Source: Bacteroidota bacterium (GTDB lineage: Bacteria; Bacteroidota; Bacteroidia; Chitinophagales; UBA10324). Taken from it: a DNA stretch of 44,712 nt. The stretch is taken from contig JAFDYS010000010.1 of NCBI GenBank assembly GCA_018267315.1, positions 36,777 to 81,488 of the forward strand, in the 5' to 3' direction. A program made the position numbers and the translations under genes. Shown piece by piece: positions 35,141-43,406 of this stretch. The notes beneath the pieces were generated by a model. That model saw only the letters and a list, made by a program, of their open reading frames with translations, searched no databases and was not told the DNA's origin. Position 1 is the stretch's first letter; each line of letters starts with the position of its first letter.

Positions 35141-35488
35141 ATGGCAATTCATATCACGAGTGAATGCATCAACTGCGGCGCCTGCGAGCCCGAGTGTCCC
35201 AATAATGCTATTTACGAAGGCGGCGCAGAATGGGCAATGGCCGATGGAACAACACTTAAAGGGCAGGTGACCTTACTGGATGGCTCCACGGCAGACGCCG
35301 ATCAGAAATTTCCGGCCATTTCAGATGACATCTATTACATCGTACCAAATAAGTGTACCGAGTGCGAAGGATTTCATGAGGAGCCGCAATGCGCAGCCGT
35401 TTGCCCGGTTGATTGCTGCGTTCCGGATCCGGAACATGTTGAAACAAAAGAACAATTGCTCGAAAAGAAAGCCAAGCTGCACATCTGA
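35141..35488 (+). CDS. 2[4Fe-4S] ferredoxin (Allochromatium type)
   Basis: A 115-residue cytoplasmic electron carrier with two cluster sites. Site 1 is Cys9, Cys12, Cys15 and Cys19 ([12 protein letters not shown]). Site 2 begins [13 protein letters not shown] and continues AAVCPVDCC. The eight-residue insertion between the second and third cysteine is the mark of Allochromatium-type ferredoxins, known for very low potentials. About 30 extra residues separate the two sites, as in other Bacteroidota members, and a short charged C-terminal helix follows. Its redox partner is unknown; the divergent acyl-CoA reductase is a candidate by position only. Confidence 0.92.
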   Translation: MAIHITSECINCGACEPECPNNAIYEGGAEWAMADGTTLKGQVTLLDGSTADADQKFPAISDDIYYIVPNKCTECEGFHEEPQCAAVCPVDCCVPDPEHVETKEQLLEKKAKLHI

Positions 35489-35510
35489 CATTGATGAAAA
35501 GAACAGTAGA

Positions 35511-35543
35511 AAAGCTCTTGTCAGCATTGATGAGGGCTTTTTT
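35511..35543 (+). terminator. Terminator of the ferredoxin gene
   Basis: AAAGCTCT pairs with AGGGCTTT (one G-T wobble) over a 14-nt loop, followed by a run of six T ending at 35543. It lies 22 nt after the stop codon. Confidence 0.65.
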
Positions 35544-35648
35544 GTTTCATGATTAAACAATGAATGAATAAAACCGAATAACAATTTTCGAAAAACCCAT
35601 CGCCCTGCTTTTATTAAGCGATGCCGGACTTTCGGATTTCCTTAGCAG

Positions 35649-36911
35649 ATGAGCCATCAGCCATATGCCTCCCTTCAGATCCGTGATTTCAAACTTTATC
35701 TGTTTGCGCGGATGTGCTTCACCATGGCCTGGCAAATGCAGGGAGTGATAGTCGGCTGGCAGGTTTATGAATACACCGGCGATCCGTTCACACTCGGGCT
35801 AGTGGGTTTGGCAGAAGTGGCACCATTCATCACCATGTCATTTTATGGTGGTCATGTAGCTGATGTGGTGGAGAGAAAAAAACTCGTGATTGCATTCACG
35901 ATTCTCTATTTCATCTGCGCACTCACCCTGCTGCTTTTTACCCTGCCTTTTATTCATCTCCTGAGTAGGGGACATGTTTATCCCATTTATGTGGTGATTG
36001 CTATCACCGGCATAGCACGGGCATTTGTAGCGCCGGCCATCACAGCTTTTTTTGCTCAGATTATTCCCAGAGAATTATTCAGCAATGGCATTGCATGGAA
36101 TTCGAATGTGTGGCACTTTGCTGCCGTTTCCGGGCCGGCCATCGGCGGATTGATCTATGGCTTCGCTGGAATCATTCCCGCATATTCAACGGTAGCAGGT
36201 CTCATGTTACTTGCCATCATCATGTTCAGCATGATCGCATCCCGCCCACTGCCCGTTCATGATCATCATGACTCCGTGATGCAGAGTCTAACTGCCGGTA
36301 TCCGGTTTGTTTTTAAAAATCAGATCATGCTCGGCGCTCTCACACTCGATATGTTCGCTGTGTTATTCGGCGGTGCCGTGGCCATGCTGCCGGTTTTTGC
36401 CAAAGACGTATTGCATGTTGGACCGCAGGGTCTTGGTATTCTCAGGGCCGCACCCTTTGCCGGCTCCATTCTCATGGGATTGGCTATTGCTCACCGCCCG
36501 CCCATGGCGAAAGCAGGAAAGAACCTGTTGTGGGCGTTGTTGGGCTTCGGCATCAGCACCATTCTCTTTGCTTTGTCTGCGAATTTTTACCTCTCTGTTT
36601 TCTTTCTCTTCCTCACCGGAGTCTTTGACAACGTAAGCGTCATTATCCGTGGTACCATCGTTCAACTCCTCACCCCGGATCACATGCGGGGACGGGTGAG
36701 TTCGGTAAACAGCATTTTCATCGGTTCATCCAATGAGCTCGGCGCTTTTGAGTCAGGCACAGCCGCCCGGTTCATGGGGTTGGTGCCTAGTGTTATCTTC
36801 GGTGGCGCCATGACCATCCTAATCGTTGGTATAACGGCCTGGTTCGCACCCATGTTGCGTCAACTCAATCTGCGCAGGATACAGGAAGAACACGCCCCTC
36901 AAAAGGGATAA
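35649..36911 (+). CDS. MFS transporter, exporter type
   Basis: A 420-residue inner-membrane protein with about twelve transmembrane helices and a central break near residues 200-215 (ASRPLPVHDHHDSVMQS). The N-terminal half contains GGHVADVVERKKLVI, the loop 2-3 motif A of the major facilitator superfamily. The pattern resembles the MFS_3/EntS-like group, whose known members export siderophores or drugs. The region LLTPDHMRGRVSSVNSIFIG is typical of this group. The substrate is not predictable. It is monocistronic: the ferredoxin terminator lies before it and the rpmB promoter after it. Confidence 0.88.
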   Translation: MSHQPYASLQIRDFKLYLFARMCFTMAWQMQGVIVGWQVYEYTGDPFTLGLVGLAEVAPFITMSFYGGHVADVVERKKLVIAFTILYFICALTLLLFTLPFIHLLSRGHVYPIYVVIAITGIARAFVAPAITAFFAQIIPRELFSNGIAWNSNVWHFAAVSGPAIGGLIYGFAGIIPAYSTVAGLMLLAIIMFSMIASRPLPVHDHHDSVMQSLTAGIRFVFKNQIMLGALTLDMFAVLFGGAVAMLPVFAKDVLHVGPQGLGILRAAPFAGSILMGLAIAHRPPMAKAGKNLLWALLGFGISTILFALSANFYLSVFFLFLTGVFDNVSVIIRGTIVQLLTPDHMRGRVSSVNSIFIGSSNELGAFESGTAARFMGLVPSVIFGGAMTILIVGITAWFAPMLRQLNLRRIQEEHAPQKG

Positions 36912-36931
36912 AAGAAGATTGGGACGGACTC

Positions 36932-36961
36932 TTGCCAGAACACAATTCTGTTATATCTTTG
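36932..36961 (+). promoter_or_regulatory. Promoter TTG-N19-TATCTTTG of the rpmB operon
   Basis: TTG (36932-36934), exactly 19 nt, then TATCTTTG (36954-36961). This is the best consensus promoter in the window and lies 24 nt before the rpmB ATG at 36986. Confidence 0.8.
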
Positions 36962-36985
36962 TCGCCCCTTTAAAAATTGATCAGC

Positions 36986-37222
36986 ATGTCGAAAGTTTGT
37001 GAAGTAAGCGGCAAGAAAACAATGTTCGGACACAAGGTTTCTCACTCCAACCGGAAAACGAACCGCCGTTTTCAACCCAATTTGCAGAAAAAACGCTTCT
37101 TCGTTCCCGAAGAAAACCGTTGGGTGGAACTGAAGATTTCAACCAGTGCGATCCGCACCATCAACAAAAAGGGCATTTCGACTGTGCTGAAAGAGATGAA
37201 AGAAAAAGGCGCTGCCGTTTAA
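36986..37222 (+). CDS. rpmB: 50S ribosomal protein bL28
   Basis: Start chosen at the ATG at 36986 (78 residues, MSKVCEVSGKKTMFGHKVSHSN...), three codons inside a longer frame, because family members begin at MSKVCE. The remaining sequence has NRKTNRRFQPNLQKKRFFVPEENRWV, typical of the L28 family, which binds 23S rRNA in the large subunit. It is the first gene of an rpmB-rpmG-DUF4295 unit driven by a strong promoter and ended by a terminator at 37718-37744. Confidence 0.95.
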   Translation: MSKVCEVSGKKTMFGHKVSHSNRKTNRRFQPNLQKKRFFVPEENRWVELKISTSAIRTINKKGISTVLKEMKEKGAAV

Positions 37223-37258
37223 TTCCAACAAGACGATCACAGTTCATAAACGAATATC

Positions 37259-37441
37259 ATGGCGAAGAAAGAAAACAGGGTTCAGGTAATTCTCGAATGC
37301 ACAGAGCATAAAAACAGTGGGTTGCCCGGCATCAGCCGTTACATCACCACCAAGAACAAGAAGAATACTCCCGCAAGACTGGAGCTGAAGAAATACAATC
37401 CCATTATGAAGAAGATGACGCTTCATAAAGAAATCAAATAA
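37259..37441 (+). CDS. rpmG: 50S ribosomal protein bL33
   Basis: A 60-residue protein: [45 protein letters not shown] is the L33 pattern. It keeps only one of the four zinc-binding Cys seen in zinc-ribbon L33 forms, so it is the zinc-free type. It follows rpmB by 36 nt and precedes the DUF4295 gene by 56 nt. Confidence 0.95.
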   Translation: MAKKENRVQVILECTEHKNSGLPGISRYITTKNKKNTPARLELKKYNPIMKKMTLHKEIK

Positions 37442-37497
37442 TCAGGGAACCATTGCACTCGCTTCAACCGTTAACAAGCTAAACAACAGAATCAGCC

Positions 37498-37689
37498 ATG
37501 GCAAAAGATGCAGGTAAACAATCAAAGAACGCGAAGGTCGTGAAGGATGCGGCGCAGTCAGCAGCATCCAAAGCTTATGTTCGCGTAATCGTATCTGAGC
37601 GCTCTGAGAAAACCGGCGCTTATGTGTTCAGAGAAAAAATCATTCACAAAGACAAGGTGAAGGAGTTTCTGGCTTCACAGGGTCAATAA
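37498..37689 (+). CDS. DUF4295 family protein, probable ribosome-associated small protein
   Basis: A 63-residue, very basic protein. The ending (SEKTGAYVFREKIIHKDKVKEFL) is the DUF4295 signature. This family is found in Bacteroidota directly after rpmG, as here. From memory, the cryo-EM structure of a Bacteroidota ribosome revealed an extra large-subunit protein named bL38; I believe this family is that protein, but I cannot confirm the match here. The N-terminal half is Lys/Ala-rich and longer than typical, probably rRNA-binding. Confidence 0.85.
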   Translation: MAKDAGKQSKNAKVVKDAAQSAASKAYVRVIVSERSEKTGAYVFREKIIHKDKVKEFLASQGQ

Positions 37690-37717
37690 CATTTTCAGAA
37701 CCAAACCAACCCAAAGG

Positions 37718-37744
37718 GCTTCTCGTGAACGGGAAGCTTTTTTT
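37718..37744 (+). terminator. Terminator of the rpmB-rpmG-DUF4295 unit
   Basis: GCTTCTCG pairs with CGGGAAGC (one G-T wobble) around a TGAA loop, followed by a run of seven T. It lies between the DUF4295 and ftsY genes, so ftsY needs its own promoter or read-through. Confidence 0.9.
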
Positions 37745-37786
37745 ATTAAAAGAAGGATCACGATTTAACGGATGTCAATTTATCTC

Positions 37787-38737
37787 ATGGCATTGTTCAA
37801 AATATTTTCAAGAGAAAAGAAGGAAGATCTCGATAAGGGTCTGGAGAAGACCCGTGAGGGATTTTTCTCCAGGATTGCGAAAGCGGTTGCCGGAAAATCA
37901 ACGGTGGATGAAGATTCACTGGATGACATTGAAGAAGCACTGATCGCTTCCGACGTGGGGGTTGAAACCACCATCAAAATCATCAAGAAACTTGAAGAGC
38001 GCGTCGCCCGTGACAAGTACCTGAATGCCTCTGATCTCCATCGTATTCTGAAAGAAGAAATCGTTGAGCTATTTGCTGAAAGTTCTTCAGAAAACGCCGA
38101 AGACTTTTCCATTCCTGCCGGAAAACATCCTTATGTGATTATGGTGGTGGGTGTAAATGGTGTCGGAAAAACTACGACCATCGGAAAACTTGCCCATCAA
38201 TTCAAACAGCAGGGTAAGAACGTTTTGCTCGGCGCTGCTGACACCTTTCGCGCTGCAGCCGTTGATCAGTTAACTATCTGGAGTGAACGTGCCGGTGTGC
38301 CCATCGTGAAACAGTCGCAGGGCAGCGATCCGGCGGCCGTGGCTTTCGATGCTGTTCAATCCGGCGTATCAAAGGATTCGGATGTGGTCATTATCGATAC
38401 AGCCGGACGGCTTCACAACAAAGTGAACCTGATGAATGAGCTCTCCAAGATCAAGCGCGTGATGCAGAAAGTAATTCCTGATGCACCGCATGAAGTGCTC
38501 CTCGTTCTTGATGCATCAACGGGCCAAAATGCAATCGAACAGGCGAAGCAATTCACTGCAGCCACTGATGTAACTGCGATCGCACTTACTAAACTCGACG
38601 GAACGGCTAAAGGTGGAGTAGTAATCGGCATTGCAGATCAATTTAAGATCCCGGTGAAATATATTGGTGTTGGGGAAAAGATCCATCAGTTGCAGGCATT
38701 CAATAAAGAGGAGTTTGTTGATTCGCTATTCAAATAA
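37787..38737 (+). CDS. ftsY: Signal recognition particle receptor FtsY
   Basis: I use the ATG at 37787 (316 residues, MALFKIFSREKKEDLDKGL...), which matches the usual start of the Bacteroidota family. The N-terminal four-helix N domain (about 15-90) is followed by the GTPase G domain: P-loop VGVNGVGKTTTIGKLAHQF, DTFRAAAVDQL, DTAGRLHNKVNLM, TKLDGTAKGGVVIG and the closing GVGEKIHQLQAF. It receives ribosomes carrying membrane proteins at the membrane. The acidic A domain is very short, as usual in this phylum. RimO follows 94 nt later. Confidence 0.96.
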   Translation: MALFKIFSREKKEDLDKGLEKTREGFFSRIAKAVAGKSTVDEDSLDDIEEALIASDVGVETTIKIIKKLEERVARDKYLNASDLHRILKEEIVELFAESSSENAEDFSIPAGKHPYVIMVVGVNGVGKTTTIGKLAHQFKQQGKNVLLGAADTFRAAAVDQLTIWSERAGVPIVKQSQGSDPAAVAFDAVQSGVSKDSDVVIIDTAGRLHNKVNLMNELSKIKRVMQKVIPDAPHEVLLVLDASTGQNAIEQAKQFTAATDVTAIALTKLDGTAKGGVVIGIADQFKIPVKYIGVGEKIHQLQAFNKEEFVDSLFK

Positions 38738-38831
38738 TGCGGCACGCAGATGACGCATATTAAGCAGATGAATTATGATGCGATCATCTTAAGAAATCAT
38801 AATCATCACCCTCTTTTGTAATCACGATCTC

Positions 38832-40142
38832 ATGCGAACTAAGTCAGCTCTTAAACCCAAGGTCAACGTGATCACGCTCGGCTGCTCCAAGAATATCGTG
38901 GACAGCGAAGTGATGATGGCACAATTGAGGGCTAATGATTTTCCGGTGACTCATGAAAAAGAAAACGGGAAAGAAGAAATCGTCATCATCAACACCTGCG
39001 GATTCATTGACCGCGCGAAAGAAGAATCGGTAAACACGATTCTTGAATATGCTGAACTGAGAAAACAAAAGCAGATTGAAAAGCTTTTTGTCACGGGGTG
39101 TTTGAGTGAGCGATATCGAGACGATCTGCAAAAAGAAATTCCTGAAGTGGATTCATGGTTCGGCACGCTGGAGCTTCCATCACTGTTAAAAAAATTAGGA
39201 GCAGATTACAAGCACGAGCTCATTGGTGAGCACATGCTCATCACGCCGGCACACTACGCCTATGTGAAGATTTCCGAAGGATGCAACCGCACCTGCGCTT
39301 TCTGTGCGATTCCGCTCATGCGCGGCAAACATGTTTCCAAACCTATGGAACTAGTTGTTGCTGAAATAAAAAATCTCGTTCGCAACGGTGTGAAGGAAGT
39401 GATGCTGATTGCACAGGAACTCACGTACTACGGCCTCGATATTTACAAGGAGCGAAAACTCGCTGAGCTGCTGAACCGCATTGCTGACATCGACGGCCTT
39501 GAATGGATCCGGCTTCACTATGCCTATCCTTCCAATTTCCCCCTTGAAATTCTCGACGTCATTCGTGAGCGGGAAAACATTTGCAACTATCTCGACATTC
39601 CGTTTCAGCACATTGCAGACCCGGTATTGAAAAGAATGAGAAGGCAAATCACGAAAGAAGAGACACTTAAGCTGATTGACACCATTCGTAAAAAAATTCC
39701 CGGCATTACGTTGCGCACCACACTGCTCGTAGGTTTTCCCGGAGAAACAGAAAAAGATTTTGAAGAGATGAAAGATTTCGTCCGTGAAACAAAGTTTGAC
39801 CGGCTTGGCGTATTCACCTATTCTCATGAAGAAGGAACTTCAGGATTTGAATTGAATGACGATGTTCCTGAAGAAGTAAAGCAGCAACGTGCTTCTGAGA
39901 TTATGGAACTGCAGCAGGAAATTTCTTCAGAACTCAACGAGAAAAAAATCGGCAACAGGTTACGGGTGCTGATTGATCGTAAAGAAGGAAATCACTTTCT
40001 CGGCCGCACCGAAGCCGACTCGCCCGAAGTGGACAATGAAGTGCTGATCAATGCTGAAAAAAATTATCTGCGTGTCGGCGATTTTGCAGAAGTGAAGATC
40101 ATTTCCGCCGATGAGTTTGACTTAATGGGTGAGCCGGTCTGA
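38832..40142 (+). CDS. rimO: Ribosomal protein uS12 methylthiotransferase
   Basis: A 436-residue radical SAM enzyme that adds a methylthio group to an aspartate of ribosomal protein uS12. Residues 10-130 are the UPF0004 domain with three cluster cysteines in LGCSKNIVDSE, NTCGFIDRA and VTGCLSERY. The radical SAM cluster is Cys151-x3-Cys155-x2-Cys158 (CNRTCAFC). A C-terminal TRAM domain lies at about 370-436. The order of MiaB/RimO features (GCSKN, NTCGFIDRAKEES) favours RimO over MiaB. Its place after ftsY agrees with the common Bacteroidota order. Confidence 0.95.
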   Translation: MRTKSALKPKVNVITLGCSKNIVDSEVMMAQLRANDFPVTHEKENGKEEIVIINTCGFIDRAKEESVNTILEYAELRKQKQIEKLFVTGCLSERYRDDLQKEIPEVDSWFGTLELPSLLKKLGADYKHELIGEHMLITPAHYAYVKISEGCNRTCAFCAIPLMRGKHVSKPMELVVAEIKNLVRNGVKEVMLIAQELTYYGLDIYKERKLAELLNRIADIDGLEWIRLHYAYPSNFPLEILDVIRERENICNYLDIPFQHIADPVLKRMRRQITKEETLKLIDTIRKKIPGITLRTTLLVGFPGETEKDFEEMKDFVRETKFDRLGVFTYSHEEGTSGFELNDDVPEEVKQQRASEIMELQQEISSELNEKKIGNRLRVLIDRKEGNHFLGRTEADSPEVDNEVLINAEKNYLRVGDFAEVKIISADEFDLMGEPV

Positions 40143-40222
40143 TGGGATGAAGCGGGTTCGCCTGACCTGTATATCTTCACGGCCCCATTTCGAAAATAAA
40201 TCCCACTATAAACATTCAATTC

Positions 40223-42673
40223 ATGAAACCATTTCTATCCCTTTACCTCCTGGCGATTGTTTTCTTCGCCGGCATTTCCTGCATGCAGCAGCAGAATCAA
40301 ACCGCTTCGAACCAAGATTCCTGGGCTGATCCACGGGAAGTGCGGAAACAGAATTTCAAAGGCGACATTCAACTCGATGTTCGCGACTCAAAAGCTGACT
40401 GGGGACCCTACACACCGAAGAAAGCGCCGGAAGGCGCACCCAACATCCTGTTCGTTTTGTATGATGACACAGGGCTTCCTGCATGGTCGCCATACGGCGG
40501 CGCCATCAACATGCCTACGCTTCAAAAATTAGCCGACAACGGTCTCATGTACACGCAGTGGCATACAACGGCTCTTTGTTCTCCCACTCGCTCGACATTG
40601 CTCACAGGTCGCAATCACCACCTCACCGGCAACGCGGCCATCACAGAAGGTGCTAATGGTTTCCCCGGTGCGCATGGAAGAATTCCGGAACAGTGTGCCA
40701 CCATTGCAGAAATACTTCAGGACAACGGATGGAGCACCTTCTGGCTGGGAAAGAATCATAATGTGCCTGAGCAGGATGTTTCTTCCGGTGGAAGCCGCAA
40801 AGAATGGCCGCTGCAAATGGGCTTCGATCGCTTCTACGGATTCATTGGAGGCGAAACCAATCAATGGTATCCTGATTTGGTGGAAGACAACCATTTCATT
40901 GAAGCACCCTATGGCCCGCAGGAAGGATATCACCTTTCAAAAGATCTTGCTGACAAAGCTTTGGAGTACATCCGCGATCAGAAAGCCACCAATCCATCAA
41001 AGCCGTGGTTCATGTGGTTTTGTCCGGGAGCGAATCATGCACCGCACCAGGCACCCGCTGATTACATTGCTAAATACAAAGGAAAGTTTGACGAAGGATA
41101 TGATGCGTATCGCAAGTGGGTTTTACCACGCATGATTGCCAAAGGGGTGATGCCGGAAGGAACCCAACTCACTGACATAAATCCGCTGCCACCCAACGTA
41201 TCAAACCCGGCCGACTATGTCCGCCCCTGGGATAGTCTCAATAATGATGAAAAGAAACTGTTTGCGCGCCTTGCAGAAGTGTATGCGGGATTCTCGGAGT
41301 ATACGGATGCACAGGTAGGCCGCATTATTGATTACCTCGAGAAAACCGGGCAACTGGAAAACACAGTGGTGATCTATGCTGCGGACAACGGTGCTTCCGG
41401 CGAGGGATCCCCTAACGGCTCCGTAAATGAAAACAAATTCTTCAATGGCTATCCTGATGAGCTTTCCGAAAACTTAAAACTGATCAATGTTCTGGGAGGG
41501 CCTGATACATACGAACATTTCCCGACCGGATGGGCTACCGCTTTCTCTACGCCATTTAAAATGTTCAAGCGGTACAGCAATTATGCAGGCGGCACCTGCG
41601 ACCCGCTGGTGATCTCCTGGCCAAAAGGAATCAAGGCACATGGTGAAGTGCGCAATCAATATCATCATTCAACTGATATCGTTCCCACCATTCTCGACAT
41701 CTGCGGTCTGCAGATGCCGGCAGTCTATCATGGTGTCGCGCAATATCCTCTTTCAGGAGTTTCGATGCGCTATACGTTTGATGCCAAACCTGATGATCCC
41801 ACTCAAAAACACGTTCAATACTACGCCATGCTTGGCACGCGCGCCATCTGGAAGGATGGATGGAAAGCCATTGCCGTGCACGCTCCGCTGACAAGCAAAG
41901 GTCACTTTGATCAGGATGAATGGGAACTGTATCATGTAGACGTCGATCGTTCTGAATCAAAAAACCTGGCGAAAGAAAATCCGGAGAAGCTGAAGGAGCT
42001 GATTGCGGCATGGAATGAAGAAGCGGACAAAAACCTGGTGCTACCGCTGGATGACCGTTCTGCTGTAGAAATACTCGGCATTGAACGCCCGTCAGAAGAA
42101 GCGCCACGCGAGCGTTATGTGTATTATCCTCACACAGCGCCCGTGCCTGAGGGTGTGGCTGTGAATGTGCGCGGACGTTCTTATAAAATTTTGGCTGATG
42201 TCGTCATCACAGATGCCAATGCTTCAGGAGTGATCTTCGCTCACGGCTCACGATTCGGCGGGCACGCACTCTTCATCAAAAACAAAAAGCTGTATTACGT
42301 CTACAACTTCCTTGGCATTCAGCCCGAGCAAAAGTTTGTTTCCAGTATGGCTCTTAAACCCGGCAAGTACACCCTTGGAATGGAATTCATCAGAGAAAAA
42401 ACGGGTGAACATGGTGAACAGATTGGAACCATGAAACTCTACATTAACGATAAGGTGGTAGCCGAGGGACCTATGAAAACGCAGCCCGGAAAGTTCACAC
42501 TCTCGGGTGACGGATTGTGTGTTGGTTTCGATAGCGGCGATGCCGTGAGCAGAGAGTATACCACACCGGGAGAATTTAAAGGAGGCGAAATACTGGGTGT
42601 AGGAGTTACTGTGGAAAAAACACAATACCTAGACCTCGAGAAAGAAGCGCAGAGTGCGCTTTCTGCGGATTGA
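40223..42673 (+). CDS. Arylsulfatase, probable lipoprotein
   Basis: An 816-residue sulfatase. Residues 1-20 end in AGISC, a lipobox, so Cys20 is probably lipidated and the enzyme membrane-anchored in the envelope. The catalytic site CSPTRSTLLTG has Cys119, which would be oxidised to formylglycine. The early metal-binding acidic pair lies in LYDDTGLPAWSPYGG. Further metal or sulfate ligands are in the HAPHQAPADY and AADNGASGEGS regions. About 680-816 is a C-terminal beta-rich extension (SRFGGHALFIKNKKLYYVY...). It resembles long AtsA-type arylsulfatases. No formylglycine-generating enzyme (FGE or anSME) is in the window. The substrate is not known. Confidence 0.92.
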   Translation: MKPFLSLYLLAIVFFAGISCMQQQNQTASNQDSWADPREVRKQNFKGDIQLDVRDSKADWGPYTPKKAPEGAPNILFVLYDDTGLPAWSPYGGAINMPTLQKLADNGLMYTQWHTTALCSPTRSTLLTGRNHHLTGNAAITEGANGFPGAHGRIPEQCATIAEILQDNGWSTFWLGKNHNVPEQDVSSGGSRKEWPLQMGFDRFYGFIGGETNQWYPDLVEDNHFIEAPYGPQEGYHLSKDLADKALEYIRDQKATNPSKPWFMWFCPGANHAPHQAPADYIAKYKGKFDEGYDAYRKWVLPRMIAKGVMPEGTQLTDINPLPPNVSNPADYVRPWDSLNNDEKKLFARLAEVYAGFSEYTDAQVGRIIDYLEKTGQLENTVVIYAADNGASGEGSPNGSVNENKFFNGYPDELSENLKLINVLGGPDTYEHFPTGWATAFSTPFKMFKRYSNYAGGTCDPLVISWPKGIKAHGEVRNQYHHSTDIVPTILDICGLQMPAVYHGVAQYPLSGVSMRYTFDAKPDDPTQKHVQYYAMLGTRAIWKDGWKAIAVHAPLTSKGHFDQDEWELYHVDVDRSESKNLAKENPEKLKELIAAWNEEADKNLVLPLDDRSAVEILGIERPSEEAPRERYVYYPHTAPVPEGVAVNVRGRSYKILADVVITDANASGVIFAHGSRFGGHALFIKNKKLYYVYNFLGIQPEQKFVSSMALKPGKYTLGMEFIREKTGEHGEQIGTMKLYINDKVVAEGPMKTQPGKFTLSGDGLCVGFDSGDAVSREYTTPGEFKGGEILGVGVTVEKTQYLDLEKEAQSALSAD

Positions 42674-42789
42674 TGATTCCAGCGCGTAAACCGGATATGA
42701 ACTCGAATGGATGTGAAAACAAAACCTGAGGTTGGTTTCGCTGATGAAAAAGAATCCATGCACGGCTACACTCTGACCTGGACGAGTTT

Positions 42790-42813
42790 GAATTGCATTC
42801 CAATTCGGAATTG
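42790..42813. repeat. Alternating GAATTG/CAATTC/GAATTG inverted repeats
   Basis: GAATTG, 5 nt, CAATTC, 1 nt, GAATTG. The middle copy can pair with either neighbour. It lies about 80 nt before the start of a small exported protein, in 222 nt between genes where I see no other element. Confidence 0.45.
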
Positions 42814-42895
42814 AATAAGGAGAACTCAACTTTTAACCCAATCAATTTTCAAAACAATAAATCATTTTAACTAACGCAACTCAAAACCAAACACA

Positions 42896-43276
42896 ATGAA
42901 AAAAATCACTTTCATCACGCTCTTTATCACATTCACAGGAATCAGCGCGTCTTATGCACAGGCTGATGCTGCCAGTCTCATGAAGACATACAACAAGGTA
43001 AAAGGTCAGTATGACGGGCTTGTCACCAAATACAAGCCATACAAAGACATGGCTATTCAAAATGCGGACAAGCTGAGTCCTGAACTGAAATCAAGCATGC
43101 AGGATTTGGATGGGCAGATTAATAGTTTCGGTCAGAAGTTGGATGCGTTTCCCAAAGCATCGGTTACTGAGCAAACCGCCATGGCCGGCTCCCTCAAAAC
43201 AGATTACTCATCGTTAAAAAAATCAGCGGACAAAACTATCGGTGAGATCAAGAAACTGAAGATGCCAAAAATTTAG
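42896..43276 (+). CDS. Small exported helical protein, unknown function
   Basis: A 126-residue protein with a signal peptide (1-21, ending ASYAQ). The mature part is Lys-, Ser- and Asp-rich and predicted helical, with heptad-like stretches (ASLMKTYNKVKGQYDGLVTKYK, SSMQDLDGQINSFGQKLDAF, YSSLKKSADKTIGEIKKLKM). It resembles small periplasmic coiled-coil proteins; I do not recognise a named family. It stands alone, with a strong terminator 28 nt after the stop. Confidence 0.7.
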   Translation: MKKITFITLFITFTGISASYAQADAASLMKTYNKVKGQYDGLVTKYKPYKDMAIQNADKLSPELKSSMQDLDGQINSFGQKLDAFPKASVTEQTAMAGSLKTDYSSLKKSADKTIGEIKKLKMPKI

Positions 43277-43304
43277 GGCCGGACATTTTAGGTCATTAAA
43301 TGCG

Positions 43305-43337
43305 AAAGCCACGGTTTCATCATTCCGTGGCTTTTTT
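43305..43337 (+). terminator. Rho-independent terminator
   Basis: AAAGCCACGG pairs perfectly with CCGTGGCTTT over a 10-nt loop, ending in six T. It follows the small exported helical protein. Confidence 0.9.
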
Positions 43338-43366
43338 ATTTGACTAAAGCTGAATGACGAATGTTC

Positions 43367-43397
43367 TTGATTACGCTCACTTACATGGGTAAATTTG
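43367..43397 (+). promoter_or_regulatory. Promoter TTG-N20-TAAATTTG with very short leader
   Basis: TTG (43367-43369), 20 nt, then TAAATTTG (43390-43397). The ATG of the Omp85-like gene follows after 9 nt, giving a predicted leader of about 5 nt. The TTG codon at 43395 overlaps this element and so is not a likely start. Confidence 0.65.
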
Positions 43398-43406
43398 AGA
43401 GCGGGA

